Below, in pieces: positions 35,762 to 45,694 of a stretch of 64,000 nucleotides of DNA. How positions within the stretch are numbered: the first letter of the stretch is position 1; the number at the start of each line of letters is the position of its first letter. The notes under the pieces were generated by a model. It did no database searches, was not told the origin of the DNA, and was given only the letters and a program-made list of their open reading frames with translations. Origin of the DNA: Arthrobacter sp. fls2-241-R2A-200 (GTDB taxonomy: Bacteria > Actinomycetota > Actinomycetes > Actinomycetales > Micrococcaceae); NCBI RefSeq assembly GCF_030209745.1, contig NZ_JARVRJ010000009.1, forward strand, positions 310,001 through 374,000, given 5' to 3'. A program made the position numbers and the translations under genes.

Positions 35762-35875
35762 GTGGCCGACATGGCTGTTGTGGTGATTCTCGTGGTGACC
35801 ATGGGAATCGTGATGTGGGTTGCCCACCTCTTGGGCAAAATGGTCGACAGCGATGGCCCGGTGAGTGGTCAATGA
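35762..35875 (+). CDS. 37-residue membrane peptide, first gene of kdp operon
   Basis: A small gene with GTG start, AAAGGA 8 nt upstream, and 37 residues. The hydrophobic helix MAVVVILVVTMGIVMWVAHLL (two residues longer if counted from the start) is followed by a polar tail (GKMVDSDGPVSGQ). Its TGA stop overlaps the kdpF ATG by 4 nt (ATGA), so translation is coupled. It resembles KdpF in size and shape, but the actual kdpF follows. Not recognised as a named gene. Codon use is GC-rich at position three, like its neighbours. It may be a second small subunit or a regulator of the Kdp complex (inference). Confidence 0.65.
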   Translation: MADMAVVVILVVTMGIVMWVAHLLGKMVDSDGPVSGQ

Positions 35876-35970
35876 ACGTGGACGCCATCATGTGGGTGTG
35901 CTTGTTCATTGCCGGATTGGCCATGGCCGTATACCTTCTGGCCGTGCTGCTTAACCCGGAAAAGTGGTGA
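35872..35970 (+). CDS. kdpF: K+-transporting ATPase subunit F
   Basis: A 32-residue single-TM peptide (VCLFIAGLAMAVYLLAVLLNPEKW). The end YLLAVLLNPEKW matches the KdpF consensus (YLLxALLRPExF). It stabilises the KdpFABC complex and lies in the membrane. It overlaps the upstream small gene by 4 nt and is followed by kdpA after 6 nt. Confidence 0.9.
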   Translation: MNVDAIMWVCLFIAGLAMAVYLLAVLLNPEKW

Positions 35971-35976
35971 CAGCAC

Positions 35977-37644
35977 GTGGTTTTTAGTATCGCGTCATTC
36001 ATCACCCAGATCGGGGTCCTGTTGGTGGCCCTGATCCTCCTGCACAAACCGCTGGGCTTGTACTTGGACCGTGTTTTCTCCGGCAACAAGTCCCGGGGGC
36101 CTGAACGGTTGTTCTACCGCCTGGCCGGGGTGGACCCGGACACCGAACAAAGCTGGTCCGTGTATCTGCGGAGCATCCTGGTCTTCTCAGCCGTATCCAT
36201 CCTGGTGGTCTTCGCCCTGCAACGTCTGCAAGGGGTGCTTCCCGGGAATAACGCGCTGCCGGGAGTTGATCCGTGGATCGCCATGAACACGGCGATCTCC
36301 TTTGTCAGCAATACCAACTGGCAAACGTATGCGCCGGAGGCGACGGTAGGCATTTTCGTCCAGATGTGCCTGCTCGCGGTGCAGAACTTCCTTTCCGCCG
36401 CCGTGGGAATCGTGGTGGTGGTGGCGCTGATCCGCGGTATTGTCCGTACCAAGACGGACCGGCTGGGCAATTTCTGGGTCGATCTTGCCCGCACATCCTT
36501 CAGGGTTCTGCTGCCAGTGGCGTTCGTGGCGGCAATCGCCTTGGTAATCGGCGGCGTCGTCCAGAATTTCTGGCCAACGGACGTGGCGAACCAGGCGAGC
36601 GGGGCCTCCCAAGCGATTCCGGGCGGCCCGGTTGCCTCCCAGGAGGCCATCAAGGTACTGGGTACCAACGGCGGTGGATACTTCAACGCCAACTCGGCCC
36701 ATCCTTTGGAAAACCCCAACGTGTTCACCAGCCTGTTCCAGGTCTTCCTGATCCTGCTCATCCCCTCGGCCCTTCCCTATACCTATGGGCGAATGGTCGG
36801 GGACCAGCGGCAGGGCTACACGATCGCCGCTGTCATGGGAACGCTCTGGTTGACGTCCACGGCATTGATGGGGTGGGCTGTAGCGTCAGCCCAAGGAACT
36901 GCGACGGCGGCCGCGGGCGGGTTGGGCGAGGGGTTCGAGCAACGCCTCGGTCCCGCCGCGAGCTCGATCTTCGCCGCCTCCACCACCCTTACCTCCACCG
37001 GCGCCGTTAACGTGGCACACGACTCCCTGCCACCGCTCGCCGGGGGAATTGGAATGCTGAACATGATGCTTGGCGAAGTAGCGCCCGGGGGCACGGGTTC
37101 AGGGTTGTACGGCATGCTGCTCTTGGCCATCATTGCCGTCTTCATCGCCGGATTGATGGTGGGGCGTACCCCGGAATTCCTGGGCAAGAAAATCGGTCCG
37201 CGCGAAATGAAACTTGCGGCGCTCTACATCCTGGTGACACCCACGCTGGTGCTGACGCTTGCAGCGATCACGGCGTTGTTGCCGGAGGTGATGGCCAACG
37301 CACCGGCCTCCGGACCCCACCAATTCAGTGAACTGCTGTACGCGTTCACCTCGGGGGCGAATAACAACGGCTCGGCATTCGGCGGCATCACCAGCTCCGG
37401 ACCATACCTGTCCACCATGCTGGGCATCGCCATGCTGCTGGGCCGGTTCCTGCCGATCGCCTTGGTACTTGCGTTGGCCGGTTCCCTGGCCACGCAACGC
37501 AAGATTCCGGCGTCCTCGGGAACGGTACCCACCCACGGGTGGCTGTTCGGATCACTGCTCCTCAGCGTCACCGTGATCATGACGGCTCTGAGCTACTTCC
37601 CGGCCCTTGCTTTGGGCCCACTCGCAGAAGGACTTATCAAATGA
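35977..37644 (+). CDS. kdpA: K+-transporting ATPase subunit A (channel-like)
   Basis: A 555-residue protein of the potassium transporter superfamily, with four pore-loop repeats visible: [45 protein letters not shown] and [12 protein letters not shown]. These form the selectivity filter. It provides the K+ path in the high-affinity KdpFABC pump, induced at low K+ or under osmotic stress. GTG start, 6 nt after kdpF. Its stop overlaps the kdpB start (ATGA). Confidence 0.96.
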   Translation: MVFSIASFITQIGVLLVALILLHKPLGLYLDRVFSGNKSRGPERLFYRLAGVDPDTEQSWSVYLRSILVFSAVSILVVFALQRLQGVLPGNNALPGVDPWIAMNTAISFVSNTNWQTYAPEATVGIFVQMCLLAVQNFLSAAVGIVVVVALIRGIVRTKTDRLGNFWVDLARTSFRVLLPVAFVAAIALVIGGVVQNFWPTDVANQASGASQAIPGGPVASQEAIKVLGTNGGGYFNANSAHPLENPNVFTSLFQVFLILLIPSALPYTYGRMVGDQRQGYTIAAVMGTLWLTSTALMGWAVASAQGTATAAAGGLGEGFEQRLGPAASSIFAASTTLTSTGAVNVAHDSLPPLAGGIGMLNMMLGEVAPGGTGSGLYGMLLLAIIAVFIAGLMVGRTPEFLGKKIGPREMKLAALYILVTPTLVLTLAAITALLPEVMANAPASGPHQFSELLYAFTSGANNNGSAFGGITSSGPYLSTMLGIAMLLGRFLPIALVLALAGSLATQRKIPASSGTVPTHGWLFGSLLLSVTVIMTALSYFPALALGPLAEGLIK

Positions 37645-39779
37645 CCCGGTCCAGCACCGCATCCGCCGCGGACTCCCCCACCCTCACCTACGCCGACGGC
37701 AACCCACTGGGCACTCCGGGTGAACACAAGCACCACACCAAAACACCGGCGAAACTCAATGCCGCCACCGTCCGGGCGGCCCTCCCGGTAGCTTTCAAGA
37801 AGCTGGCTCCCCGGCAGATGGTCCATTCCCCTGTCATGTTCGTAGTACTCGTCGGTGCAGCCATCTGCACGGTAATCTGCGTGCTCAAGCCCGACGTCTT
37901 CAGCATCGCTGTGACCGCCTGGCTGTGGCTGACCGTATTGTTCGGCACGCTGTCCGAGGCCATCGCGGAAGGGCGTGGCAAGGCGCAGGCGGACAGTCTC
38001 CGGGCCAGCCGCAAAGGTGTCACGGCCAGGCTTCGCCTGGACGACGGAACCACCAAGGAACTACCCGGCACCGAGTTGCGGCTCAATGACGTGGTGATCT
38101 GCGAGGCCGGTGACGTGATCCCTTCAGACGGCGAGATCGTCGAAGGCCTCGCGAGCGTGGACGAATCCACCATCACGGGTGAATCAGCCCCCGTGATCAG
38201 GGAGTCCGGTGGCGATCGGTCTTCCGTTACCGGTGGGACCAAAGTCCTGTCGGATCGCATCCTGGTCCGCATTACCGCCGAGCCCGGGGCAACTTTCATC
38301 GACAGGATGATCAAGTTGGTGGAAGGCGCCGTCCGGCAAAAGACTCCGAATGAGATCGCCCTGCACGTGCTCCTCGTCTCGCTGACCATCGTTTTCCTGG
38401 TGGTCACCATGGCCTTGGCTCCTTTCGCTTCGCTGGCGGGAGCAACGCCGTCGCCCATTGTGCTGGTAGCCCTTCTGGTCTGCCTGATCCCCACCACCAT
38501 CGGTGCCTTGGTGCCTGCCATCGGCATCGCCGGCATGGACCGGTTGGTCCAGCACAACGTCCTGGCGACATCCGGCCGCGCAGTGGAAACAGCCGGAGAT
38601 ATCACCACATTGCTGCTGGATAAGACGGGCACCATTACCTACGGCAACCGCCGGGCCGTCAACTTCTTCCCAGCCAAGGACGTGGAGCCCGGCAAACTCA
38701 TCATCGCTGCCCGGCTCTCCAGCCTGGCTGACGAAACGCCGGAGGGCCGGTCCATTGTGGACCTCGCCAACGACGCCGGCGTCAATGGCCCCGAGTTGGT
38801 CGATCTCCGGAACACTGCGGAGGAGATCACCATCGTGGAGTTCACCGCGAGCACACGGATGAGCGGCGTGGACCTGGATGGACGCCTGATCCGCAAGGGT
38901 GCGGCGTCCGCCGTCGAGGGTTTCGTCACCGAGGCAGGCGGACAGCTACCCGACGAAGTCCGGCGGAAGGTGCAGGAGATATCCGCGGATGGCGGCACGC
39001 CACTGCTCGTCGCGGAGAAGACGCCCGACGGCGGCGCCCAAGTCCTGGGAACCGTCCACCTGGCCGATGTGGTCAAGCCTGGCATGCACGCCCGGTTCGC
39101 GGAGCTACGGAAAATGGGTATCCGCACCGTGATGATCACCGGCGACAATCCTGTCACCGCCAAAGCGATCGCGGCCGAAGCCGGCGTTGATGATTTCGTG
39201 GCCGAAGCCACTCCCGAAGACAAACTGCAGGTTATTCGGCGCGAACAGGGCGAGGGCCGGCTGGTGGCGATGACCGGGGACGGCACAAACGATGCCCCTG
39301 CCTTGGCTGCTGCCGACGTTGGTGTGGCCATGAACTCCGGGACCCCCGCGGCCAAGGAAGCGGCCAACATGGTGGACCTTGACTCCGATCCCACCAAACT
39401 CATCAATGTTGTGGGGATCGGTAAGCAGCTGCTCATCACCCGCGGCGCACTTACCACATTCTCCGTGGCAAACGATGTTGCGAAGTACTTCGCAATCGTC
39501 CCGGCCCTCTTCACTGCAGCGTTTCCGGGCCTTGGTCTGTTGAACATCATGGGCCTGTCCAGTCCGTCGTCGGCCATTCTCGCGGCGGTGATCTTCAATG
39601 CGCTCATCATCATCGTGCTGGTGCCACTGGCGCTGCACGGCGTGAAATACCGGGCAGTCAGTGCCAACCAAGCACTGGGCCGGAACCTGCTGGTCTACGG
39701 GCTTGGCGGTTTGGTGGCACCTTTCCTCGGCATCAAGCTCATTGACCTGATCATTTCCCTCATCCCCGGCATTGGCTAG
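37641..39779 (+). CDS. kdpB: K+-transporting P-type ATPase subunit B
   Basis: A 712-residue P-type ATPase. It has the actuator motif [10 protein letters not shown], the phosphorylation loop [13 protein letters not shown] with the catalytic Asp, and the hinge [25 protein letters not shown]. It hydrolyses ATP to drive K+ uptake through KdpA. The Ser of TGES, which is phosphorylated in E. coli to inhibit the pump (Ser162), is present in the TGES motif. ATG overlaps the kdpA stop by 4 nt; a 40-residue basic/polar N-terminus precedes the first helices. Confidence 0.97.
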   Translation: MTRSSTASAADSPTLTYADGNPLGTPGEHKHHTKTPAKLNAATVRAALPVAFKKLAPRQMVHSPVMFVVLVGAAICTVICVLKPDVFSIAVTAWLWLTVLFGTLSEAIAEGRGKAQADSLRASRKGVTARLRLDDGTTKELPGTELRLNDVVICEAGDVIPSDGEIVEGLASVDESTITGESAPVIRESGGDRSSVTGGTKVLSDRILVRITAEPGATFIDRMIKLVEGAVRQKTPNEIALHVLLVSLTIVFLVVTMALAPFASLAGATPSPIVLVALLVCLIPTTIGALVPAIGIAGMDRLVQHNVLATSGRAVETAGDITTLLLDKTGTITYGNRRAVNFFPAKDVEPGKLIIAARLSSLADETPEGRSIVDLANDAGVNGPELVDLRNTAEEITIVEFTASTRMSGVDLDGRLIRKGAASAVEGFVTEAGGQLPDEVRRKVQEISADGGTPLLVAEKTPDGGAQVLGTVHLADVVKPGMHARFAELRKMGIRTVMITGDNPVTAKAIAAEAGVDDFVAEATPEDKLQVIRREQGEGRLVAMTGDGTNDAPALAAADVGVAMNSGTPAAKEAANMVDLDSDPTKLINVVGIGKQLLITRGALTTFSVANDVAKYFAIVPALFTAAFPGLGLLNIMGLSSPSSAILAAVIFNALIIIVLVPLALHGVKYRAVSANQALGRNLLVYGLGGLVAPFLGIKLIDLIISLIPGIG

Positions 39780-39788
39780 GAGGCCATC

Positions 39789-40400
39789 ATGAACTTGCTG
39801 CTCGGATATCTCCGCCAAGCCGGCACCGCTGTGCGATTCCTGCTCCTGGCAACAATCGTTTTAGGAGTGCTCTACCCGCTGGCGGTCTTTGCGGCCGGCC
39901 AGGGAATTGCGCCCTTCCAAGCGAACGGCTCCATCGTTAAGGATCCCACCGGCCGCCCCGCGGCATCCGCGCTCATAGTGCAGGCCGCGGGCGGCAAGGA
40001 CGGCGTTCAGGATGCCCGGTGGTTCCATGCACGGCCGTCGGCTGTGGGGTGGGACCCGGCGTCGTCCTCCGCAAGCAACCTGGGACCCAACGATCCGAAG
40101 CTGCTCGACGCCGTCACCACCAGCCGCTCAACGGTCGCCCGCGCGGAGGGCGTCAGCGAGTCTGAGGTGCCCGCCGACGCGGTGACCGGCAGCGGGTCCG
40201 GACTGGATCCGGATATTTCGCTGGCTTACGCAAAGCTTCAGGTTACGCGGGTTGCCAGGGCTCAGGGGCTCAGCCCCGTGGCTGTCCAAGGCCTGGTGGA
40301 AAGGAACACCACCAGCGGACTGGAAGCATTCTGGGGTCAGCCTTCGGTCAACGTGACGTCGCTGAATCTGGATGTCGCTTCTGCAGCGAAGACCAAATAG
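39789..40400 (+). CDS. kdpC: K+-transporting ATPase subunit C
   Basis: A 203-residue protein with one N-terminal TM helix (FLLLATIVLGVLYPLAVFA) and an extracytoplasmic domain with the conserved DARWFHARPSAVGWDPASSSASNLGPN. It assembles the KdpFABC complex and may act as a catalytic chaperone. AGGAGG precedes the ATG by 5 nt. Confidence 0.95.
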   Translation: MNLLLGYLRQAGTAVRFLLLATIVLGVLYPLAVFAAGQGIAPFQANGSIVKDPTGRPAASALIVQAAGGKDGVQDARWFHARPSAVGWDPASSSASNLGPNDPKLLDAVTTSRSTVARAEGVSESEVPADAVTGSGSGLDPDISLAYAKLQVTRVARAQGLSPVAVQGLVERNTTSGLEAFWGQPSVNVTSLNLDVASAAKTK

Positions 40401-40429
40401 GGGCCCACTCCCGGTGGAAGAATGAGGAT

Positions 40430-43033
40430 ATGGCACGCGCGGCACTGAGAATCTTCCTGGGGGCAGCTCCGGGAGTGGGCAAAACCTATGCCATGCTCGA
40501 AGAAGCCCACAGGCTGCTGGGCCGTGGCGAGGACGTGGTGGTGGCATTCGCCATGCATCACGGCAGGGTCGATACCCAATCGCTGCTCCAGGGGCTGGAC
40601 ATCATACCGCCGCGAGAGATCGAGTACCGGGGAAGCATCTTCGAGGAAATGGACGTGGACGCCGTGCTGGCACGGCGTCCACACACCGTGATCGTGGACG
40701 AATACGCGCATACCAACATTCCTGGTAGTCGTCATGGAAAGCGCTGGCAAGACATTGAGGAACTGCTGGACGCTGGCATCAACGTCCTGTCCACCGTGAA
40801 CGTGCAGCATCTTGCTTCCCTAGGGGACGTCGTCTCTGCCATCACGGACGTCAAGCAGGCAGAGACAGTTCCCGATGATGTGGTGAGACGAGCTGATCAA
40901 ATCCATTTGGTGGACATCTCACCGGAGCTGCTGCGGCAAAGGCTTGGCGACGGCAAGATCTACGCAGCGGACAAGGTCGATGCGGCCCTATCCAACTATT
41001 TCCGCATGGGCAACCTGACGGCGTTGCGCGAACTGGCGTTGCTGTGGCTTGCTGACCGGGTTGACGAGGGCTTGGCGCGGTACCGGGCCGAGAACCAAAT
41101 CGAGCAAAGTTGGCCGGCAAGGGAACGGATTGTCGTAGGGCTGACCGGCGGCCCGGAAGGCGAAGTGCTCATCCGGCGTGCCGCGAGGATCCTCAAACGG
41201 GTCAACGGCGGCGACCTGTTGGCCGTCCACGTTAGGGCGGCCGACGGCGTCTCCGCGGAATCACCGCAGGCACTGGAAGCGCAGAGGACGCTGGTTCGCG
41301 ATCTCGGCGGCAGCTACCACACCGTTGCCGGCGAGGACCCGGCCAAGGCGCTGCTCGATTTTGCTCGGAGCGTCAACGCTACGCAGATCGTGGTGGGCGT
41401 CTCTCGGCGGAAACTCCCGGCAGGCCGTCTCACCGGAGGCGTCGGAAGCAAAGTGGTCCGGGACTCCGGAGACATCGACGTCCACATGGTCTCCCACCCC
41501 TTGGGGGGCCGCGGGGTTGAGCGTTCGCGCCAACGGGACCTCGGTCGCATCCGGGTGATGGTTGGCTTTGCGATGGCAGTGGTGGTGCCGGTGGTGCTGC
41601 AATTCCTGCTGGCCGTGAGCCCGTCGCACGATATTGCCACCGCAGTGCTGATCCAGCTCACCGGATCCGTTGCCGTGGCCTTGGTGGGCGGGCTATGGCC
41701 TGCACTGTTGGGTGCACTTTGGAGCAGCCTCTTGGTGAACTATTTCTCCGTCCCTCCTCTCGGGACACTCACCATCAGCGACCCCCAGAACCTGTTGGCG
41801 TTGCTGGTCTTCGTGGGCGTTTCCTCAGCCGTTGCCCTGGTAGTGGACCTTTCAGCCCGGCGATCCAAGGAGGCAGCCCGCGCGCGCGCCGAAGCGACGA
41901 CCCTGGGCGACTTGACACGCGGCGCTTCCTCAGCTGAGGACCCCATCAAGGGACTGCTGGAACAGGCCCTGGACGTTTTCCAGGTACGACGCGCGGCCCT
42001 CTATGAATCAGCCTCCGGCGACGACGGTTGGCAGTTAGTGGCCGCGGCGGGCGAGGAAGCCCCTGACGAGAACGAAAACACCGAGCAGATCGACGCCAAC
42101 ACCCGCTTGGTTCTCTCTGGCCGGGTCCTTCCAGCCAGCGATCGCAGGCTCCTTGGGGCTTTCGGATCCCACCTGTCCGCCATGATGGAACGCAAGCAAT
42201 TGGCAGCCAGCCGGCGCGAGGTGATGCGCCTGGCAGAAAGCAACACGATGCGCACGTCCATCCTGCGTGCAGTCTCCCACGATCTGCGCACACCGCTAGC
42301 GGGTATCAAGCTCGCCGTCGGCGGCCTCCGGCAACCGGGTGTCAAGTACACCGAAGAAGAAGAACAAGATCTTCTGGCCACTATCGATGAGTGTTCGGAC
42401 CGTCTTGACGTACTGGTGGGCAACCTCTTGGACATGTCCCGCATCACCTCGGACTCCGTGAACGCCCTGATCAAGCCCACCCGCTGGTTCGAGGTAATTC
42501 CCCCGGCCCTGCACGGTATCGCGGCGGGGCGGGTCCGGGTGGACCTGCCGGCGAACATGCCAGAAGTGGACGCCGACGCCGGCATGCTGGAGCGGGTCAT
42601 CGCCAACATCGTTGAAAATGCGGTGAAATACGCCCCGGATTCCGACATTGTCATTGTTGGCGCAGCCGGTGGACTCAGCATGACGCCGTTGGCCGGACGA
42701 CCAGCGGGCGAATTGCGAATTATCGACCACGGCCAAGGCGTTCCTGCCGCCAGCGTGGTCCAAATGTTCCAACCGTTCCAGCGGCTCCACGATGTGCCCG
42801 CCGCAGCAGGTGTGGGTTTGGGGCTCGCGGTCGCGCAGGGCTTCACCGAAGCGATGGGTGGCACGTTGACAGCGGAAGAGACGCCCGGAGGCGGGTTGAC
42901 AATGCTGATCAGGTTGCCCCTCTCTGCCGGTCCGGTGTTTGACCACCCTACCGGTGAGGCGCCCATGGAAGCGCAGTCCTTGCTGCTCCAACGCGATCAC
43001 CATCCACTGCCCACACGAGGAGCCAACCCGTGA
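40430..43033 (+). CDS. kdpD: K+ sensor histidine kinase
   Basis: An 867-residue sensor kinase. It begins with the KdpD domain including the Walker A-like loop GAAPGVGKTYAMLEEA. A UspA-like domain follows (about residues 225-350: RIVVGLTGGPEGE...), then four TM helices (about 375-480), a GAF-like region, the H-box VSHDLRTPLAGIKLA with the phospho-accepting His near 615, and an ATPase domain with N- and G-box features (ENAVKYAP; GVGLGLAVAQGF). It senses K+ limitation and phosphorylates KdpE. In related bacteria c-di-AMP binds the Usp domain. Stop overlaps the kdpE start by 4 nt. Confidence 0.96.
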   Translation: MARAALRIFLGAAPGVGKTYAMLEEAHRLLGRGEDVVVAFAMHHGRVDTQSLLQGLDIIPPREIEYRGSIFEEMDVDAVLARRPHTVIVDEYAHTNIPGSRHGKRWQDIEELLDAGINVLSTVNVQHLASLGDVVSAITDVKQAETVPDDVVRRADQIHLVDISPELLRQRLGDGKIYAADKVDAALSNYFRMGNLTALRELALLWLADRVDEGLARYRAENQIEQSWPARERIVVGLTGGPEGEVLIRRAARILKRVNGGDLLAVHVRAADGVSAESPQALEAQRTLVRDLGGSYHTVAGEDPAKALLDFARSVNATQIVVGVSRRKLPAGRLTGGVGSKVVRDSGDIDVHMVSHPLGGRGVERSRQRDLGRIRVMVGFAMAVVVPVVLQFLLAVSPSHDIATAVLIQLTGSVAVALVGGLWPALLGALWSSLLVNYFSVPPLGTLTISDPQNLLALLVFVGVSSAVALVVDLSARRSKEAARARAEATTLGDLTRGASSAEDPIKGLLEQALDVFQVRRAALYESASGDDGWQLVAAAGEEAPDENENTEQIDANTRLVLSGRVLPASDRRLLGAFGSHLSAMMERKQLAASRREVMRLAESNTMRTSILRAVSHDLRTPLAGIKLAVGGLRQPGVKYTEEEEQDLLATIDECSDRLDVLVGNLLDMSRITSDSVNALIKPTRWFEVIPPALHGIAAGRVRVDLPANMPEVDADAGMLERVIANIVENAVKYAPDSDIVIVGAAGGLSMTPLAGRPAGELRIIDHGQGVPAASVVQMFQPFQRLHDVPAAAGVGLGLAVAQGFTEAMGGTLTAEETPGGGLTMLIRLPLSAGPVFDHPTGEAPMEAQSLLLQRDHHPLPTRGANP

Positions 43034-43707
43034 ACAACGTCCTGGTTGTGGACGACGATCCCCATATTGTCCGGGCACTCGCCATCACCCTCCGCGGTCA
43101 GGGTTATACGGTGGTGACAGCTGCCGACGGCGAATCGGGGCTGCACGCTGCGGCGCAGCGACCGGTCGCCGTCGTGATTCTCGATCTGGGCTTGCCGGAC
43201 ATGGACGGAACTACCGTGATCACCAAGCTCCGGGAATGGAGTACCGTACCGATCTTGGTCCTTTCAGCGCGCCACGGTTCCAACGACAAAGTGCTGGCGC
43301 TTGATGCCGGGGCGGACGACTACATCACGAAACCGTTCGGGTTGGACGAGCTTCTGGCCCGGCTGCGCGCAATCCTCCGCCGCCGCACGGAGCCCGGCCC
43401 GGAGCTTGCAACGGTAGAGACGAGTTCCTTCACCGTGGACCTCGCCAAGAGACGGATCACCCGGGCCGGAAGTGATGTGCGGATGACTCCCACCGAATGG
43501 AACATCCTGGACATCATGGTGAGAAATCCTGACAAACTCATCACGCAGCACCAACTGCTCTCGGAGGTATGGGGACCTGCGTACGCCAAGGAAGCCAACT
43601 ATTTGCGGGTCTACATGGCACAGCTCCGCCGCAAGCTGGAGGCCGAGCCCGGCAATCCGCAGCACTTCATCACCGAACCCGGCATGGGGTACAGGTTTGT
43701 GCCGTGA
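43030..43707 (+). CDS. kdpE: Kdp response regulator
   Basis: A 225-residue OmpR/PhoB-type response regulator. The receiver domain has the acidic pair VVDDDPHIVR, the phospho-acceptor Asp in VVILDLGLPDMDG and the Lys in YITKPFG. The DNA-binding winged helix is at about 130-225 (MTPTEWNILDIMVRNPDKLITQHQLLSEVWG...YMAQLRRKLE). It activates the kdp operon. GTG start overlapping the kdpD stop. Confidence 0.96.
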   Translation: MNNVLVVDDDPHIVRALAITLRGQGYTVVTAADGESGLHAAAQRPVAVVILDLGLPDMDGTTVITKLREWSTVPILVLSARHGSNDKVLALDAGADDYITKPFGLDELLARLRAILRRRTEPGPELATVETSSFTVDLAKRRITRAGSDVRMTPTEWNILDIMVRNPDKLITQHQLLSEVWGPAYAKEANYLRVYMAQLRRKLEAEPGNPQHFITEPGMGYRFVP

Positions 43708-43744
43708 GATCGCCGAAGCCCGGCCCTCCGAGCAGACTTGGCCC

Positions 43745-45607
43745 CTAGAGGTTCTCCACCAATGAGACATCGCGGACGGCGCCCTTGTCTGCTGACAGTG
43801 CCATGGCCGCATAGGCCCGCAACGCCGGGGAGACGTGGCGTTCGCGGTTCTTCGGCTTGTAGCCGCCATTGACTTCAAGCTTTTCGCGGCGTTCGGCGAG
43901 GATCTCGTCGGAAACCTGCAACTGGAGGGAGCGCTGACTGATGTCGATGCTGATGATGTCGCCGTTTTCAACCAAGGCGATGGCTCCGCCGGAGGCCGCT
44001 TCCGGGGAGATGTGCCCGATCGACAGGCCGGAGGTGCCGCCGGAGAAGCGGCCGTCCGTGATGAGGGCGCACTTCTTGCCCAGGCCGCGGCCCTTGAGGA
44101 ACGACGTCGGGTAGAGCATTTCCTGCATGCCAGGGCCACCGCGGGGGCCTTCGTAGCGGATGACCACCACGTCGCCTTCCTTGATGGTCTTGTTCAGTAT
44201 CATTTCCACGGCCTCGTCCTGTGACTCGCAGACAACTGCCGGACCTTCGAAGGTCCAGATGGACTCGTCCACCCCTGCGGTCTTCACCACGGCGCCGTCG
44301 ACGGCGACATTGCCGCGCAGCACGGCCAGGCCGCCGTCCTTGGAATAGGCGTGCTCCACGGAACGGATGCAACCGCCCTCCGCGTCGGTATCCAGGGTGG
44401 TCCACTGGTTCGACTGCGAGAACGCGGTGGAGGAGCGTACGCCACCGGGAGCGGCGTGCCACAGCGCCTGTGCTTCCTCGGTGGCCTTGCCGCCGCGGAT
44501 GTCCCAGTCGTCCAGCCAGCTGTCCAGGTCGTTGGAGTGAACGGAGTGGACGTTCTTGTGGAGGAGCCCGCCGCGGTTCAGCTCACCCAGCAGCGCGGGG
44601 ATACCGCCGGCGCGGTGCACATCCTCCATGTAGTAGGTCTTGTCCCCGGCGACGTTCGGGGCCACCTTGGCCAGGCACGGCACCTGACGGGACTTGGCGT
44701 CCATCTCTGCCAGACCGTACTCCACGCCCGCCTCCTGGGCCGCGGCCAGCAGATGCAGGATCGTGTTGGTGGAGCCGCCCATGGAAATGTCCAGTGCCAT
44801 GGCGTTGTCGAAGGCCTCGGCCGTGGCGATGGAGCGCGGCAACACGGAGTCGTCGTCGCCGTCGTAATAGCGCTTGACGAGCTCGACGACGGTGCTGCCG
44901 GCCTTCTCGTACAGCGCCTTGCGGGCAGTGTGGGTCGCGAGCACGGAGCCATTGCCGGGCAGCGCCAGGCCGATGGCCTCGGCCAGGCAGTTCATGGAGT
45001 TGGCGGTGAACATGCCGGAGCAGGATCCGCACGTGGGGCAGGCGTTCTCTTCGATGAGGTTGATGTCGGCATCGGAGATGGATTCGTCCACTGCATCGGA
45101 AATCGCGTTCACCAGATCCAGTGAGCGCACGGAGCCGTCCGTCAGGGTGACGCGGCCGGCCTCCATGGGTCCGCCTGAGACGAATACCACCGGGATGTTC
45201 AGGCGCAATGCGGCCATCAGCATGCCCGGAGTGATCTTGTCGCAGTTGGAGATGCAGACCAGGGCGTCGGCGCAGTGTGCGTTCACCATGTACTCAACGG
45301 AATCGGCGATCAGGTCGCGGGACGGCAGGGAGTACAGCATGCCGGAGTGGCCCATGGCGATGCCGTCGTCCACGGCGATGGTGTTGAATTCGCGCGGCAC
45401 AGCACCGGCGGCGAGGATTGCGTCGGAGACGATCCGGCCCACCGGGGCCAAGTGAGTGTGGCCGGGGACGAACTCAGTGAAGGAGTTGGCGACGGCGATG
45501 ATCGGCTTGCCGATGTCCGTGTTGGCGACGCCGGAAGCGCGCAGCAGTGCGCGGGCGCCGGCCATGTTGCGGCCATGGGTAACTGTTCTGGAGCGAAGTG
45601 CAGGCAT
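43745..45607 (-). CDS. ilvD: Dihydroxy-acid dehydratase
   Basis: A 620-residue IlvD/Edd dehydratase. Cluster-ligand Cys residues appear in [12 protein letters not shown] and [22 protein letters not shown]. It converts dihydroxy-acids to 2-keto acids in valine, leucine and isoleucine synthesis using a [2Fe-2S] cluster. The ATG at 45607 is used since AGCAGG lies 9 nt upstream; the ATG at 45616 directly abuts it. It is divergent from an XRE regulator with a shared palindrome between them. Confidence 0.96.
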   Translation of the reverse strand: MPALRSRTVTHGRNMAGARALLRASGVANTDIGKPIIAVANSFTEFVPGHTHLAPVGRIVSDAILAAGAVPREFNTIAVDDGIAMGHSGMLYSLPSRDLIADSVEYMVNAHCADALVCISNCDKITPGMLMAALRLNIPVVFVSGGPMEAGRVTLTDGSVRSLDLVNAISDAVDESISDADINLIEENACPTCGSCSGMFTANSMNCLAEAIGLALPGNGSVLATHTARKALYEKAGSTVVELVKRYYDGDDDSVLPRSIATAEAFDNAMALDISMGGSTNTILHLLAAAQEAGVEYGLAEMDAKSRQVPCLAKVAPNVAGDKTYYMEDVHRAGGIPALLGELNRGGLLHKNVHSVHSNDLDSWLDDWDIRGGKATEEAQALWHAAPGGVRSSTAFSQSNQWTTLDTDAEGGCIRSVEHAYSKDGGLAVLRGNVAVDGAVVKTAGVDESIWTFEGPAVVCESQDEAVEMILNKTIKEGDVVVIRYEGPRGGPGMQEMLYPTSFLKGRGLGKKCALITDGRFSGGTSGLSIGHISPEAASGGAIALVENGDIISIDISQRSLQLQVSDEILAERREKLEVNGGYKPKNRERHVSPALRAYAAMALSADKGAVRDVSLVENL

Positions 45608-45652
45608 AAGTATCATCCTGCTGTTCTTCTACGAATGGCGGAAGACGGCCTT

Positions 45653-45664
45653 ACTACTAGTAGT
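45653..45664. promoter_or_regulatory. 12-bp perfect palindrome in divergent promoter region
   Basis: ACTACTAGTAGT is a perfect palindrome, embedded in a longer stretch with TTACT and AGTAA arms (45651-45680), between ilvD and the XRE gene. It is a likely operator, for example for the XRE protein itself. Confidence 0.5.
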
Positions 45665-45680
45665 GAAAGTAACAAAGTAA

Positions 45681-45694
45681 TAGTGTTGAGTCCG
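45681..45694 (+). promoter_or_regulatory. Leaderless-type promoter of XRE gene
   Basis: TAGTGT, 7 nt, then GTG at 45694. No Shine-Dalgarno sequence is visible, and spacing fits a leaderless transcript. Confidence 0.4.
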
